Positions 41,494 through 49,936 of a stretch of DNA of 64,000 nt are shown in pieces. This DNA is from JAOUEA01 sp963821925 (GTDB lineage: Bacteria > Actinomycetota > UBA4738 > HRBIN12). The first letter of the stretch is position 1. Each line of letters begins with the position of its first letter. The notes under the pieces are model-generated. The model ran no database searches and was not told the origin of the DNA. It saw only the letters and a list, made by a program, of their open reading frames with translations. Position numbers and translations under genes: made by a program. The stretch spans positions 248,001-312,000 of the forward strand of contig CAWGFO010000010.1 of the NCBI GenBank assembly GCA_963821925.1. The letters run 5' to 3'.

Positions 41494-42768
41494 ATGCCCA
41501 TCGCACGGACCGAGTTCGGCTCGGGCCTGCGCGTCGTGACGGAGCGGATGCCCGGCGTCCGCTCCGTCTCGCTGGGCTTCTGGGTCCTGGCGGGCTCGCG
41601 CGACGAGGCGCCGCGCATCAGCGGCTCGAGCCACTTCCTCGAGCACCTGCTGTTCAAGGGCACCCAGACACGCAGCGCGCAGGACATCGCCGAGCAGTTC
41701 GACGCGGTCGGCGGCGACGTGAACGCGTTCACCGCCAAGGAGTACACGTGCTACTACGCGCGCGTGCTCGATCGCGACCTCGAGATGGCCGTCGACCACC
41801 TCGCCGACATGCTGCAGCACAGCCTGATCCGTAAGGCCGACCTCGACGCCGAACGGCAGGTGATCCTCGAGGAGATCAACATGCACGAGGACTCGCCCGA
41901 AGACGTCGTGCACGACGTCTTCACGGAGGCCTTGTGGCCCAACCACCCGCTCGGCCGCCCGATCCTGGGCACCGTGGAGACGATCACCGATGCGACCCCG
42001 GCGCGCGTGCGGCGCTTCTACCACCAGCACTACGTGCCCGGGCACTTCGTGGTGGCGGCGGCCGGCAACGTCCGGCACGACGACCTCGTGCGGATGCTCG
42101 AGGACCGGATGGACACCGGCCGCGAGCTCGGCCCGAACGACACGTCGCCGTGGAACCTCCGGGCACCCGGCACGGCGCCCTCGGCCTCGGGCAAGGACCT
42201 GATCAAGCGGCGCAAGACCGAGCAGGCGCACATCTGTCTGGGCACCGACGGGCTCTCGCGCACCGACCCCGACCGCTTCGCGTTCACGATCGTGAACACC
42301 GCGCTGGGCGGCGGCATGTCGTCGCGCCTGTTCCAGGAGGTGCGGGAGAAGCGCGGGCTCGCGTACTCGGTCTACAGCTACCACGCGCAGTACACGGAAG
42401 GGGGCCTGTTCACGGCCTACGCGGGCACGACGCCCAGCCGAGCCCAGGAGGTCGTGGGGCTGCTCCGGCGCGAGCTCGAGGCGATCCGCGACGGGGGGCT
42501 CACCGAGGCCGAGTTCGAACGCGCGAAGGGTCACGTGAAGGGCTCGATGGTGCTCGGCCTCGAGGACCCGGGCGGCCGCATGAGCCGGCTCGGCAAGTCC
42601 GAGATCTCGCACGGCGAGATCCTGAGCGTGGACCAGACGCTCCGCCGGGTGCAGCGCGTGACCCTCGAGGACGCGCGCCGCGTCGCCCAACGGGTACTGT
42701 CGCAGCCGATGACGCTGACGGTGCTGGGTCCGTTCGGCGCGACCGCCTTCCGCGAGGTCATGGCGTGA
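41494..42768 (+). CDS. M16-family zinc peptidase (PqqL/processing-peptidase-like)
   Basis: A 424-residue single-chain M16 peptidase. The inverted zinc motif HXXEH is in GSSHFLEHLLFKGT, and the distal Glu ligand in RQVILEEINMHEDSPED. The second, inactive half contains the binding motif RLFQEVREKRGLAYSVYSY. These enzymes are usually dimers that degrade small peptides or signal fragments; the pnp-M16-dapB order is conserved in many Gram-positive bacteria. The stop overlaps dapB (GTGA). Confidence 0.92.
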   Translation: MPIARTEFGSGLRVVTERMPGVRSVSLGFWVLAGSRDEAPRISGSSHFLEHLLFKGTQTRSAQDIAEQFDAVGGDVNAFTAKEYTCYYARVLDRDLEMAVDHLADMLQHSLIRKADLDAERQVILEEINMHEDSPEDVVHDVFTEALWPNHPLGRPILGTVETITDATPARVRRFYHQHYVPGHFVVAAAGNVRHDDLVRMLEDRMDTGRELGPNDTSPWNLRAPGTAPSASGKDLIKRRKTEQAHICLGTDGLSRTDPDRFAFTIVNTALGGGMSSRLFQEVREKRGLAYSVYSYHAQYTEGGLFTAYAGTTPSRAQEVVGLLRRELEAIRDGGLTEAEFERAKGHVKGSMVLGLEDPGGRMSRLGKSEISHGEILSVDQTLRRVQRVTLEDARRVAQRVLSQPMTLTVLGPFGATAFREVMA

Positions 42769-43538
42769 TCCGCGTCGGGGTGGTGGGCGCCACCGGCCGC
42801 ATGGGCCGGGAGGTCTGCCGGGCCGTCGCGGCCGACCCCGACCTGGCCCTCGTGGCCGCGGTCTCTCGCAGCGCCCAGGGCCGCACGCTCGCCGAGGCGA
42901 TGGGGCTCGACGGTGAGGAGAGCGGGGTCGTCCTCGCCGACCGGCTCGACGCCCTCGTCGACGCCGGCGCCGACGTGCTCGTCGACTTCACCGCTCCCGC
43001 GTTCGCGGCCGAACACGTCGCCTGGGGCATCGAGCACGGCATCCACGTGGTGGTGGGCACCACCGGCTTCGAGATCGACGAGGCGTGGCGTGACGCCGCC
43101 GTCGGCGTCGTGATCGCGCCGAACTTCGCGATCGGGGCGGTGCTCCTGATGCGGTTCGCGGAGCAGGCGGCGCGTCACCTGCCATCCGCCGAGGTGATCG
43201 AGCTCCACCACGACAAGAAGGTCGACGCGCCCAGCGGCACGGCCCTGCTCACCGCGCAGCGGATCGCGGCCGCGCGCGGCGAGGCGCCGGTCTCGCCCGC
43301 CGGCGACGACGCCCACCCGGGCGCGCGGGGCGCCGAGGTCGACGGGGTCCGCGTCCACTCGGTGCGTCTGCCCGGGCTCGTCGCCCACGAAGAGGTGCTC
43401 TTCGGCGGACAGGGGCAGACCCTCTCGCTCCGCCACGACTCCACCGACCGCACGTCGTTCATGCCGGGGGTCCTGCTCGCGGTCAAGGCCGTGCGGGACC
43501 GACCCGGTCTCACCGTCGGTCTCGACGAGCTGCTGTGA
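42765..43538 (+). CDS. dapB: 4-hydroxy-tetrahydrodipicolinate reductase
   Basis: DapB reduces HTPA with NAD(P)H in the lysine/meso-DAP pathway. The GTG overlaps the M16 stop and gives 257 residues. Dinucleotide-binding motif VGVVGATGRMGREV, active-site EVIELHHDKKVDAPSGTAL (the HHDKK signature), VVVGTTGFEI and IAPNFAIGAVLL are present. dapA is about 4 kb downstream, separated by the accessory genes. The stop overlaps the next gene (GTGA). Confidence 0.96.
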   Translation: MIRVGVVGATGRMGREVCRAVAADPDLALVAAVSRSAQGRTLAEAMGLDGEESGVVLADRLDALVDAGADVLVDFTAPAFAAEHVAWGIEHGIHVVVGTTGFEIDEAWRDAAVGVVIAPNFAIGAVLLMRFAEQAARHLPSAEVIELHHDKKVDAPSGTALLTAQRIAAARGEAPVSPAGDDAHPGARGAEVDGVRVHSVRLPGLVAHEEVLFGGQGQTLSLRHDSTDRTSFMPGVLLAVKAVRDRPGLTVGLDELL

Positions 43539-44317
43539 CGGGGACACTCGCGGCGATCGTCGCGCATCCCGACGACGACACGTTCGGCTGCGCGGGCGCG
43601 GTCGCGCTGCACGCCGAGGACCCCGGCTTCCGCTTCGTGCTGGTCCACGTGACGAGCGGGGAGGCCGGCCGGATCGCCGACCCGGCGCTCGCGACGCCGG
43701 CGACGCTCGGTGTCGTGCGAGAGGACGAGGACCGTCGCTCCTGGGTCGCCCTGGGCCGCGTGCCGGACCGGCACGAGTTCCTCCGGTACCCGGACCATCG
43801 CGTCGAGGAGGCGCCGTTCGACGAGCTCGTGGAACGGATCGCCGCCGTCCTCGAGGAGGAGCGCCCCGACGTCGTGATCACCTTCGGACCCGACGGGATC
43901 ACCGGTCACCCGGACCACATCGCGACCGGGAAGGCAGCGACCGAGGCGTTCCACCGGGTGCGGCGGCGGAGCCCGGGGGAGGGCCTGCAGCGGCTCCTGC
44001 ACCAGGCGATCCCGCAGTCGATGCTCGACGAGTGGAACCGCCGGCTGGTGGCGTCGGGCAAGGACCCGATGGACCCCACGCAGCTCTATCAGCCCCGCGG
44101 CGTGCCCGACGCCGAGGTGCGTGTATCGATCGACTGCGGTCCGGTCGTCGATCGCAAGCTCGCCGCCTTGGTCGAGCACCGTACCCAGGCCGGCGACATG
44201 GAGGACATGGAGGAGGAGGAACGCCGGATGGCGCTCGCCTCGGAGAGCCATGTGATCGCCTGGCCCCCGCACGGCGCAGGTCCGGTGCTCGTCGACGTTT
44301 TCGAGGGGCTCCGGTAG
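43535..44317 (+). CDS. PIG-L/Mca-MshB family deacetylase
   Basis: A 260-residue zinc-dependent N-acetylglucosaminyl deacetylase-fold protein. The metal motif is AHPDDDTFGCAGAVALH, with Asp in place of the usual final Glu (AHPDDE), and the later His is in GITGHPDHIATGKAA. Family members act in mycothiol synthesis and detoxification (MshB, Mca) or on other amides. Length and sequence fit Mca/LmbE-like proteins in general; I cannot assign mycothiol because no other mycothiol gene is here. It is coupled to dapB by GTGA. Confidence 0.88.
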   Translation: MTGTLAAIVAHPDDDTFGCAGAVALHAEDPGFRFVLVHVTSGEAGRIADPALATPATLGVVREDEDRRSWVALGRVPDRHEFLRYPDHRVEEAPFDELVERIAAVLEEERPDVVITFGPDGITGHPDHIATGKAATEAFHRVRRRSPGEGLQRLLHQAIPQSMLDEWNRRLVASGKDPMDPTQLYQPRGVPDAEVRVSIDCGPVVDRKLAALVEHRTQAGDMEDMEEEERRMALASESHVIAWPPHGAGPVLVDVFEGLR

Positions 44318-44328
44318 TCCGCTACGGA

Positions 44329-44808
44329 CTAGAGCGTCGGCGGCTCCTCGCGCCTGATCTCGGTGAGGGCCAAGGCCCCATCGTCGCTCCGCGTCACGAG
44401 GATCCCCTCGAGCTCGGCCATGAGATCGACCTCGATCCCGGTCAGCCCGAACGCGGCCCGTTCGACCAGCGGTGTGTGGCTGATCGCGAGGCCGCGGCCA
44501 CCGTCCGGGACCTGGTCGAGCAGGGCGCGAACCCCCGCGGCCATGCCCTCGGGGCTGCCGCCGCTCGGGTCCTGCCCGCCCAGGCCGGGGACCACCCCGT
44601 GGTCGGGGAGCTGCTGGCCGGCGCCCCGTAGGAACCAGGCGGCGGTCTCGGCAGCCCGCTGCGCCGGCGAGACGAACACGGCCGCGTAGACGATGCCCGC
44701 GTTCCCGGCCTCCCGGCCCGCATCCTCGGCCGCCGCGCGTCCCTCGTCGGACAGCCGATCCGCCGTCGGATCGCGGCGGGCGTGGCGGCGCAGCTCGAGC
44801 TCGGTCAC
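44329..44808 (-). CDS. SixA/phosphoglycerate-mutase-like histidine phosphatase
   Basis: A 159-residue member of the histidine phosphatase superfamily, in the small SixA-like branch. The phospho-accepting His is in LELRRHARRDP, where the usual RHG reads RHA. Second-half motifs are VFVSPAQRAAETAAW and LAISHTPLVERAA with the second active-site His. SixA relatives dephosphorylate phosphohistidine in proteins. GTG start after GGAGGGAACCCT. It converges on the PIG-L gene with an 11-base gap. Confidence 0.83.
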   Translation of the reverse strand: MTELELRRHARRDPTADRLSDEGRAAAEDAGREAGNAGIVYAAVFVSPAQRAAETAAWFLRGAGQQLPDHGVVPGLGGQDPSGGSPEGMAAGVRALLDQVPDGGRGLAISHTPLVERAAFGLTGIEVDLMAELEGILVTRSDDGALALTEIRREEPPTL

Positions 44809-44833
44809 AGGGTTCCCTCCGGGTCGGTTCGCG

Positions 44834-44839
44834 TATCAT
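44834..44839 (+). promoter_or_regulatory. -10 box TATCAT for the lipoprotein gene at 44850
   Basis: TATCAT ends ten bases before the ATG at 44850. It overlaps an earlier in-frame ATG (44838), which argues for the later start. Confidence 0.45.
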
Positions 44840-44849
44840 GCCGCAACCC

Positions 44850-45311
44850 ATGACCATCCGAACCCGTTCCGTCGCGTCCCTGTTCGTCCTGATCGCGCTC
44901 TCGGCCGCCGCCTGCACCGGGGACGAGGCCTCGTCGACGACGCCGAGTTCCCCCACGCCGGGGGCGTCGGACCCGGTCACGACCTCCTCGAACGTGACCT
45001 TCGTCCCGGGGGAGTTCGAGTACACCTTCAACAGCATCACGGCCAGGTTCTCGATGGACGGCTCGGGCGGGACCCTCACCGTGAAGAACGGGTCGGGCGC
45101 CGAGCTGGGCGACCCGGGCATGTTCGTGGTGGGGATCGACGACAAGCGGTACGAGGGCACCGTCGCCTCACCGGCGCCCGTCCCCGACGGGGGCGAGGAG
45201 ACGTTCCAGGTCACCTTCCCCGAGAAGGTCACGAAAGCGTCGATCGGGCTGCTCGTGCTGCTCTTCGGGGGCGACGACTACGGCGCGATGGCGCCGGTGC
45301 CCGCCTCGTAG
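44850..45311 (+). CDS. Small putative lipoprotein of unknown function
   Basis: A 153-residue exported protein. The ATG at 44850 is preferred to 44838, because the earlier codon lies inside the -10 box. The signal segment SVASLFVLIALSAAACTGDE ends in a lipobox-like AAAC, so the Cys is probably lipid-modified, though the -3 position is not the ideal Leu. A Ser/Thr/Pro spacer leads to a beta-rich domain (FVPGEFEYTFNSITARF) with no match I recognise. The cupredoxin-like look of the end (TFPEKVTKASIGLLVLLFGG) is too weak to call. Confidence 0.7.
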   Translation: MTIRTRSVASLFVLIALSAAACTGDEASSTTPSSPTPGASDPVTTSSNVTFVPGEFEYTFNSITARFSMDGSGGTLTVKNGSGAELGDPGMFVVGIDDKRYEGTVASPAPVPDGGEETFQVTFPEKVTKASIGLLVLLFGGDDYGAMAPVPAS

Positions 45312-45329
45312 GGAACCCGCCGGGCGTCG

Positions 45330-45358
45330 TTGAACGGGCGTTGCGCTTCCCGTACACT
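45330..45358 (+). promoter_or_regulatory. Promoter for the secreted protein at 45388
   Basis: A -35 TTGAAC (45330-45335) and -10 TACACT (45353-45358) are spaced by 17 bases. A leader of about 22 bases then carries GAGAGGGG before the ATG. Confidence 0.55.
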
Positions 45359-45387
45359 CCGCCCTCACGCCGACCGAGAGGGGTCCC

Positions 45388-46656
45388 ATGGCTCGCCGCA
45401 CGTCCGCCATCGCCGCCGTCGTTGCCTCGCTCGTGCTACCCCTCCCGGCCATCGCCTCGGCGGGTCCTCGGGTGCCGACGTGGGCGGTCGGCGCGGGGCG
45501 TGATGCCGGCCTATCGGCCTCGGCCGCACCCGTCGCGGGACCCGGGTTCTCGATCTCGCGGGACGACGGGAACGACACGAAGGGCGCCCTCGACCTCACC
45601 TCGATGAAGATCACGCGCGGCAGCACGACGGACACGGTTGTCCTCACGAACGACACGGCCGTCTCGAACACCGACATCGACCCCGACAACGGGAACTTCA
45701 CGGTCCTGGTCGACACGAACGACGACCGGACGTTCGACTTCGGGCAGTACCTCTACTTCTATGCCGGCAAGCTCCGCGGGGTCCTGATCAACCTGAAGAC
45801 GGACCGGGTGGTCGACCGGACGGCGCCGACCTCGCGCGTGAACACGCGGACGTTCCGAACCGTGATCCAGCGCGGCAAGATCCAGAGCCCCGGCACGTAC
45901 CGGTTCGCGGTGTTCAGCTACTCCCAGGCCGCGCCCTGCACACGGAAGAACGCGTGCGTCGACGCGGTCCCGAACCGGTACCCCTTGATCCCGCTCGACC
46001 ACGAGGCGCCGTCGGCGCAGATCTCGACCATCGACGCCTACGCGAACGACGCGAGCGACACCCTGACGACGTCGATCGATCTCACCTTCTCCGACGACAC
46101 GTTCGGCACCGGCGTGAAGAGCTGGGTGGTCCAGCGCAAGGAGTTCGGGACGGATGCGTGGGTGACCGTCAAGAAGGGCACCGCCAAGGACCCCACGGTC
46201 ATCGTCCCCGGTGACGAAGGGGTCACGTACCGGGTGCGTGTCGTGGCGATCGACAAGCAGAAGAACAAGGGGGTGTCGGCGAACGAGCTCACGACGTTCG
46301 CGTTCGATGACCGGAACCCCTCGGTCACGTACGGCGGCACGACGTCACACGGGTCGCCGCCCGGTTCCTTCCTCTCGACGACGACGACGATCGGGACGGG
46401 AGGAACGGCGACGTTCTCGTTCTCGGCCTTCACCGACATCTGCGTCATGGGCGGACCCGTCTCGGTCGGGCAGAACGCCGACGTCTCCGCCACGCTGGAC
46501 GGGAACCCCGTGGTGCTCGCCACCGAGTCCGACACCACGGTGCCGCGAGAGCGGGTGGCGTGTCTGCACGGCAACACCTCGGGCTCGCACACGCTCGTGC
46601 TGACGGTGACGTCGGCGGAGGGCTACGTGATCGACGGGTACTACCGGCACCCGTAG
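45388..46656 (+). CDS. Secreted protein with a fibronectin-type-III-like domain, unknown function
   Basis: A 422-residue exported protein with a clear signal peptide (SAIAAVVASLVLPLPAIASA). The first 170 residues after it are a beta-rich region (DLTSMKITRGSTTDTVVLTN). A fibronectin-III-like segment follows at about 225-300 (SWVVQRKEFGTDAWVTVKKG and VTYRVRVVAIDKQKNKG), as in surface proteins that sum body motion-type angular terms. The C-terminal 100 residues form a third beta domain ending with a Cys-containing ACLHGNTSGSHTLVLTV. No catalytic motif is seen. It is a candidate surface or adhesion protein. Confidence 0.73.
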   Translation: MARRTSAIAAVVASLVLPLPAIASAGPRVPTWAVGAGRDAGLSASAAPVAGPGFSISRDDGNDTKGALDLTSMKITRGSTTDTVVLTNDTAVSNTDIDPDNGNFTVLVDTNDDRTFDFGQYLYFYAGKLRGVLINLKTDRVVDRTAPTSRVNTRTFRTVIQRGKIQSPGTYRFAVFSYSQAAPCTRKNACVDAVPNRYPLIPLDHEAPSAQISTIDAYANDASDTLTTSIDLTFSDDTFGTGVKSWVVQRKEFGTDAWVTVKKGTAKDPTVIVPGDEGVTYRVRVVAIDKQKNKGVSANELTTFAFDDRNPSVTYGGTTSHGSPPGSFLSTTTTIGTGGTATFSFSAFTDICVMGGPVSVGQNADVSATLDGNPVVLATESDTTVPRERVACLHGNTSGSHTLVLTVTSAEGYVIDGYYRHP

Positions 46657-46659
46657 CGC

Positions 46660-47214
46660 TCAGGCGTCCGCGCGGCTCGCCGGCTCGCTCTCGCCCGCCT
46701 GCCAGCGTGCCAGCACGAAGAGCAGGTCGCTCAGCCGGTTCAGGTAGCGCCGCACCTCCGGGTTCACCTCGCGCTGGGCGCGCTCCATCGCGACCACCGC
46801 GCGTTCCGCGCGACGGACGATGCCGCGGGCGATGTCGATCGCGGCGCTCGCGGCGTTCGCCCCGGGCACGATGAACACCTCCGGCAACGGTCGCAGCTCC
46901 ACGAGGTCGTCGATCCGTCGCTCGAGACGCTTCGTCATCCGCTCGGTGACGAGCGAGACCTCGGGCGTGAGCTTCTTCCGCTCCTTCGGGTTCGTCGCGA
47001 GATCGGCCCCCACGACGAACAGCTCACGCTGCAGCGTGAGCAGGTCGACGGCCATCGTGTCGTCCTCGGTCAGGGCTCGCGCGATCCCGAGCGCGGCGAC
47101 CGCCTCGTCGGTGGTGCCGTACGCCTCGGTCGCGAGGTCGTCCTTGGGCACGCGGCCGCCGTAGAGCAGGCCCGTGGTGCCGTCGTCGCCGGTCGTGGTG
47201 TAGATGCGGGGCAT
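46660..47214 (-). CDS. PduO-type cob(I)alamin adenosyltransferase
   Basis: This enzyme makes adenosylcobalamin from ATP and corrinoid. The 184-residue protein has the ATP-binding N-terminal motif RIYTTTGDDGTTGLLYGGRV, and helices with GTTDEAVAALG, FIVPGANAASAA, IVRRAERAVVAM and RYLNRLSDLLFVLARW. A TATGCT box eight bases before the ATG makes it leaderless. It is divergent from dapA. This is likely the PduO housekeeping form; no B12-dependent enzyme lies in the window. Confidence 0.92.
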   Translation of the reverse strand: MPRIYTTTGDDGTTGLLYGGRVPKDDLATEAYGTTDEAVAALGIARALTEDDTMAVDLLTLQRELFVVGADLATNPKERKKLTPEVSLVTERMTKRLERRIDDLVELRPLPEVFIVPGANAASAAIDIARGIVRRAERAVVAMERAQREVNPEVRRYLNRLSDLLFVLARWQAGESEPASRADA

Positions 47215-47221
47215 CGGCGGC

Positions 47222-47228
47222 TAGCATA
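47222..47228. promoter_or_regulatory. Overlapping divergent -10 boxes between the adenosyltransferase gene and dapA
   Basis: The same seven bases give TAGCAT on the plus strand (47222-47227, towards dapA with a leader of about 45 bases) and TATGCT on the minus strand (47228-47223, leaderless for the adenosyltransferase). Confidence 0.5.
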
Positions 47229-47277
47229 GGGCCGAACGCGGCCGCCGACCCCGGGCGGCGCGGAAGGGGGTTGCTCC

Positions 47278-48162
47278 ATGGCCGGCAGGTTCGGATCCGT
47301 CGTGACCGCGATGGTCACGCCGTTCCGCGACGACCACGCCGTCGATCTCGACGGCGCCCGGTCGCTCGCCTCGTGGCTGATCGACAACGGATCGGACGCG
47401 ATCGTGGTCGCCGGATCCACCGGCGAGTCGCCGACGCTCACCCACAAGGAGAAGGCCGAGCTCTTCCGCGCGGTGGGCGACGCGATCCGGGGCCGCGGCA
47501 AGCTGATCTGCGGCGTGGGCACCTACTCGACGGCCGAGACCCTCGAGCTCACGCAGGCCGCCGAGGATGCCGACGCCGATGGCCTCCTCGTCGTCACCCC
47601 CTACTACAACAAGCCGCCGCAGCGCGGTCTCGTCGCGCACTTCGAGCGCGTGGCCGACGCCACCGAGCTGCCGATCATCGCCTACAACATCCCCGGCCGA
47701 ACGGCGACGCGCATCGAGCACGCGACCCTGCTGCAGCTCTCCGAGAAGCCGAACATCGTCGCGGTGAAGGACTCCACCGGCGACTTCCAGGGGATCTCGC
47801 GGCTGATCGCCGAGGCGCCGGAGGGGTTCGAGGTCTACTCGGGCGACGACTGGGCGACCTTCGGGTACGTGTGTCTCGGGGCGGTCGGCGTGGTCAGCGT
47901 CGCGGCCCACCTCGTGGGCCCGCAGATCCGCCAGATGATCGACCTGATCGAGACCGGCGACGTGCCGGCGGCCCGCAAGGTCCACGAGGGGCTGAGCCCG
48001 CTGTTCAACGCCCTGTTCGTCACCTCGAACCCGATCCCGCTGAAGGCCGCGCTCGAGATGGTCGGTCGCCCGGCGGGACCGCCGCGCCTGCCGCTCGTGC
48101 CGGCCACCACGGAGGAACGCGACCGCGTCCGCAAGGCCCTGGAGGACGCCGGTCTCCTCTGA
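47278..48162 (+). CDS. dapA: 4-hydroxy-tetrahydrodipicolinate synthase
   Basis: DapA condenses pyruvate with aspartate semialdehyde. The 294-residue TIM barrel has VVAGSTGESPTL, VVTPYYNKPPQRGL, YNIPGRTATRIE, and the Schiff-base Lys in IVAVKDSTGDFQGI. AAGGGGG precedes the ATG. RNase J follows after 20 bases, the dapB...dapA-rnj order seen across Gram-positive bacteria. Confidence 0.96.
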   Translation: MAGRFGSVVTAMVTPFRDDHAVDLDGARSLASWLIDNGSDAIVVAGSTGESPTLTHKEKAELFRAVGDAIRGRGKLICGVGTYSTAETLELTQAAEDADADGLLVVTPYYNKPPQRGLVAHFERVADATELPIIAYNIPGRTATRIEHATLLQLSEKPNIVAVKDSTGDFQGISRLIAEAPEGFEVYSGDDWATFGYVCLGAVGVVSVAAHLVGPQIRQMIDLIETGDVPAARKVHEGLSPLFNALFVTSNPIPLKAALEMVGRPAGPPRLPLVPATTEERDRVRKALEDAGLL

Positions 48163-48181
48163 CGCGGTCGACGCCGCGCTC

Positions 48182-49831
48182 GTGAAGGTCGTCTTCCTCG
48201 GTGGCGTGGGCGAGGTCGGCCGCAACATGGCCTGCGTCGAGGTCGACGACCGGATCCTGATCGTCGACGTCGGCCTCTCGTTCCCCTCGGGCGACATGCC
48301 CGGGATCGACCTCGTCCTCCCGGACTTCGACTACATCCGTCACAACGCCGACCGCGTCGAGGCGGTCGTGCTCACGCACGGCCACGAGGACCACATCGGG
48401 GCGCTCCCGTACCTCCTGCGCGAGATCAGCGGTGTGCCCGTGTACGGCACGCCGTTCACGCTCGAGCTCCTGAAGGGGAAGCTCGAGGAGCACCAGGTGG
48501 CCGACCGCTGCGAGCTGCATACCGCGGTACCCGGGGAGGGCGCCACGGTCGGGCCCTTCACGATGCGGTTCCTGCGCGTGACGCACTCGATCCCCGACGG
48601 CATGGCCGTGGTGGTCGACACGCCCTACGGCGCGATCCTGCACACCGGCGATTTCAAGATCGACCAGACCCCGCTCGACGGGCGGCCCACCGACCTGCAC
48701 GGCCTCGCCGAGGAGGCGAGCGGCACGGGCGTGCACCTCCTGCTCAGCGACTCGACGAACGCCGAGGAGGCCGGGTACACGACCAGCGAACGCTCGGTCG
48801 GACCGGTGGTCGCCGACATCGTGGCGAACGCGCCCGAGATCGTGGTGGCCGCGTGCTTCTCGAGCCACATCCACCGGGTGCAGCAGATCGTGAACGCCGC
48901 CCGCGCGAGCGAGCGGGTCGTGGCCTTCCTCGGCCGGTCGATGCTGAACTCCGTGGCCGCCGCTCGGCGCCTCGGGTACCTCCAGGTCGACGACCGCGAC
49001 GTGATCGACATCTCCGAGGTCGCCGACATCGACCCGGGCCGGGTCGTCGTGATCTGCACCGGCAGCCAGGGCGAGCCGTTCTCGGCGCTCTCGCTGATGG
49101 CGCAGCGCCAGCACAAGTGGGTGAAGCTCCAGGAAGGCGACACCGTCGTGCTGTCGTCGTCGCTGATCCCCGGGAACGAGCCCGCGATCCACCGCGTGGT
49201 CGACGCGCTCTACCGGACCGGCGCCGACGTGTTCCACATGCCGGCCGACGCCGTGCACGCGAGCGGCCACGCGGCCGCCGAGGAGCTCCGCCTGATGCTC
49301 TCGCTCGTGAAGCCGCGCTGGTTCATCCCGATCCACGGCGAGCGACGCCACCTGCAGCACCACGCGCGACTCGCCGAGGAGGTCGGGATCCCGCACGACC
49401 ACGTGATCATCTGCGAGGACGGCGACGTCGTGGAGGTAGGGGAGCGGGTCGCGAAGGTCGACCGCGTCCAGGCCGGCATGACGTTCGTCGACGGCCTCGG
49501 GATCGGCGACGTCGGCACCGAGGTCCTGCGCGACCGACGGAAGCTGTCGGGGGACGGCGTCGTGGTCGTGGTCGTGACGGTCGATTCGCAGACCGGCGAG
49601 CTCGTGAGCGGCCCCGACATCGTGAACCGCGGCTTCGTCCACGAGGAGACGTCCGGCGACATCCTCGAGGAGGCGCGCGAGCGCGTCGTGGACGCGATCC
49701 GCGGCACCGCGGAGGCGCACGTCGTGGACCCCTCGGCGCTTCAGCAAGACATCCGACGCGTGCTGGGGCGGTACTTCAACGAGGTGACGCAGCGCAAGCC
49801 GGTGATCCTGCCGGTGATCATGGAGGTCTAG
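48182..49831 (+). CDS. rnj: Ribonuclease J
   Basis: RNase J is a beta-CASP metallo-beta-lactamase with 5'-exo- and endonuclease activity on mRNA. The 549-residue length fits. The metal motif is VLTHGHEDHIGALPY, followed by HTGDFKIDQTPLDG, LLSDSTNAEEAG, VAACFSSHIHRVQQI, CTGSQGEP and HASGHAAAEEL. The C-terminal beta-CASP dimerisation domain ends RYFNEVTQRKPVILPVIME. The GTG start has no obvious ribosome site; no better start lies upstream in frame. Confidence 0.95.
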   Translation: MKVVFLGGVGEVGRNMACVEVDDRILIVDVGLSFPSGDMPGIDLVLPDFDYIRHNADRVEAVVLTHGHEDHIGALPYLLREISGVPVYGTPFTLELLKGKLEEHQVADRCELHTAVPGEGATVGPFTMRFLRVTHSIPDGMAVVVDTPYGAILHTGDFKIDQTPLDGRPTDLHGLAEEASGTGVHLLLSDSTNAEEAGYTTSERSVGPVVADIVANAPEIVVAACFSSHIHRVQQIVNAARASERVVAFLGRSMLNSVAAARRLGYLQVDDRDVIDISEVADIDPGRVVVICTGSQGEPFSALSLMAQRQHKWVKLQEGDTVVLSSSLIPGNEPAIHRVVDALYRTGADVFHMPADAVHASGHAAAEELRLMLSLVKPRWFIPIHGERRHLQHHARLAEEVGIPHDHVIICEDGDVVEVGERVAKVDRVQAGMTFVDGLGIGDVGTEVLRDRRKLSGDGVVVVVVTVDSQTGELVSGPDIVNRGFVHEETSGDILEEARERVVDAIRGTAEAHVVDPSALQQDIRRVLGRYFNEVTQRKPVILPVIMEV

Positions 49832-49923
49832 GGGGTCCGGCGACGGCGGTTGTGCGCGAGCGAGCGGATGACTATCCGTCCATGCGAGTGATGCGCGTCA
49901 CGGAACCGTGGTGCCACCTCGCG

Positions 49924-49929
49924 TAGCCT
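49924..49929 (+). promoter_or_regulatory. -10 box TAGCCT for the DUF222/HNH gene (leaderless)
   Basis: TAGCCT ends seven bases before the ATG at 49937. No ribosome site is present. Confidence 0.55.
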
Positions 49930-49936
49930 CGAACGT

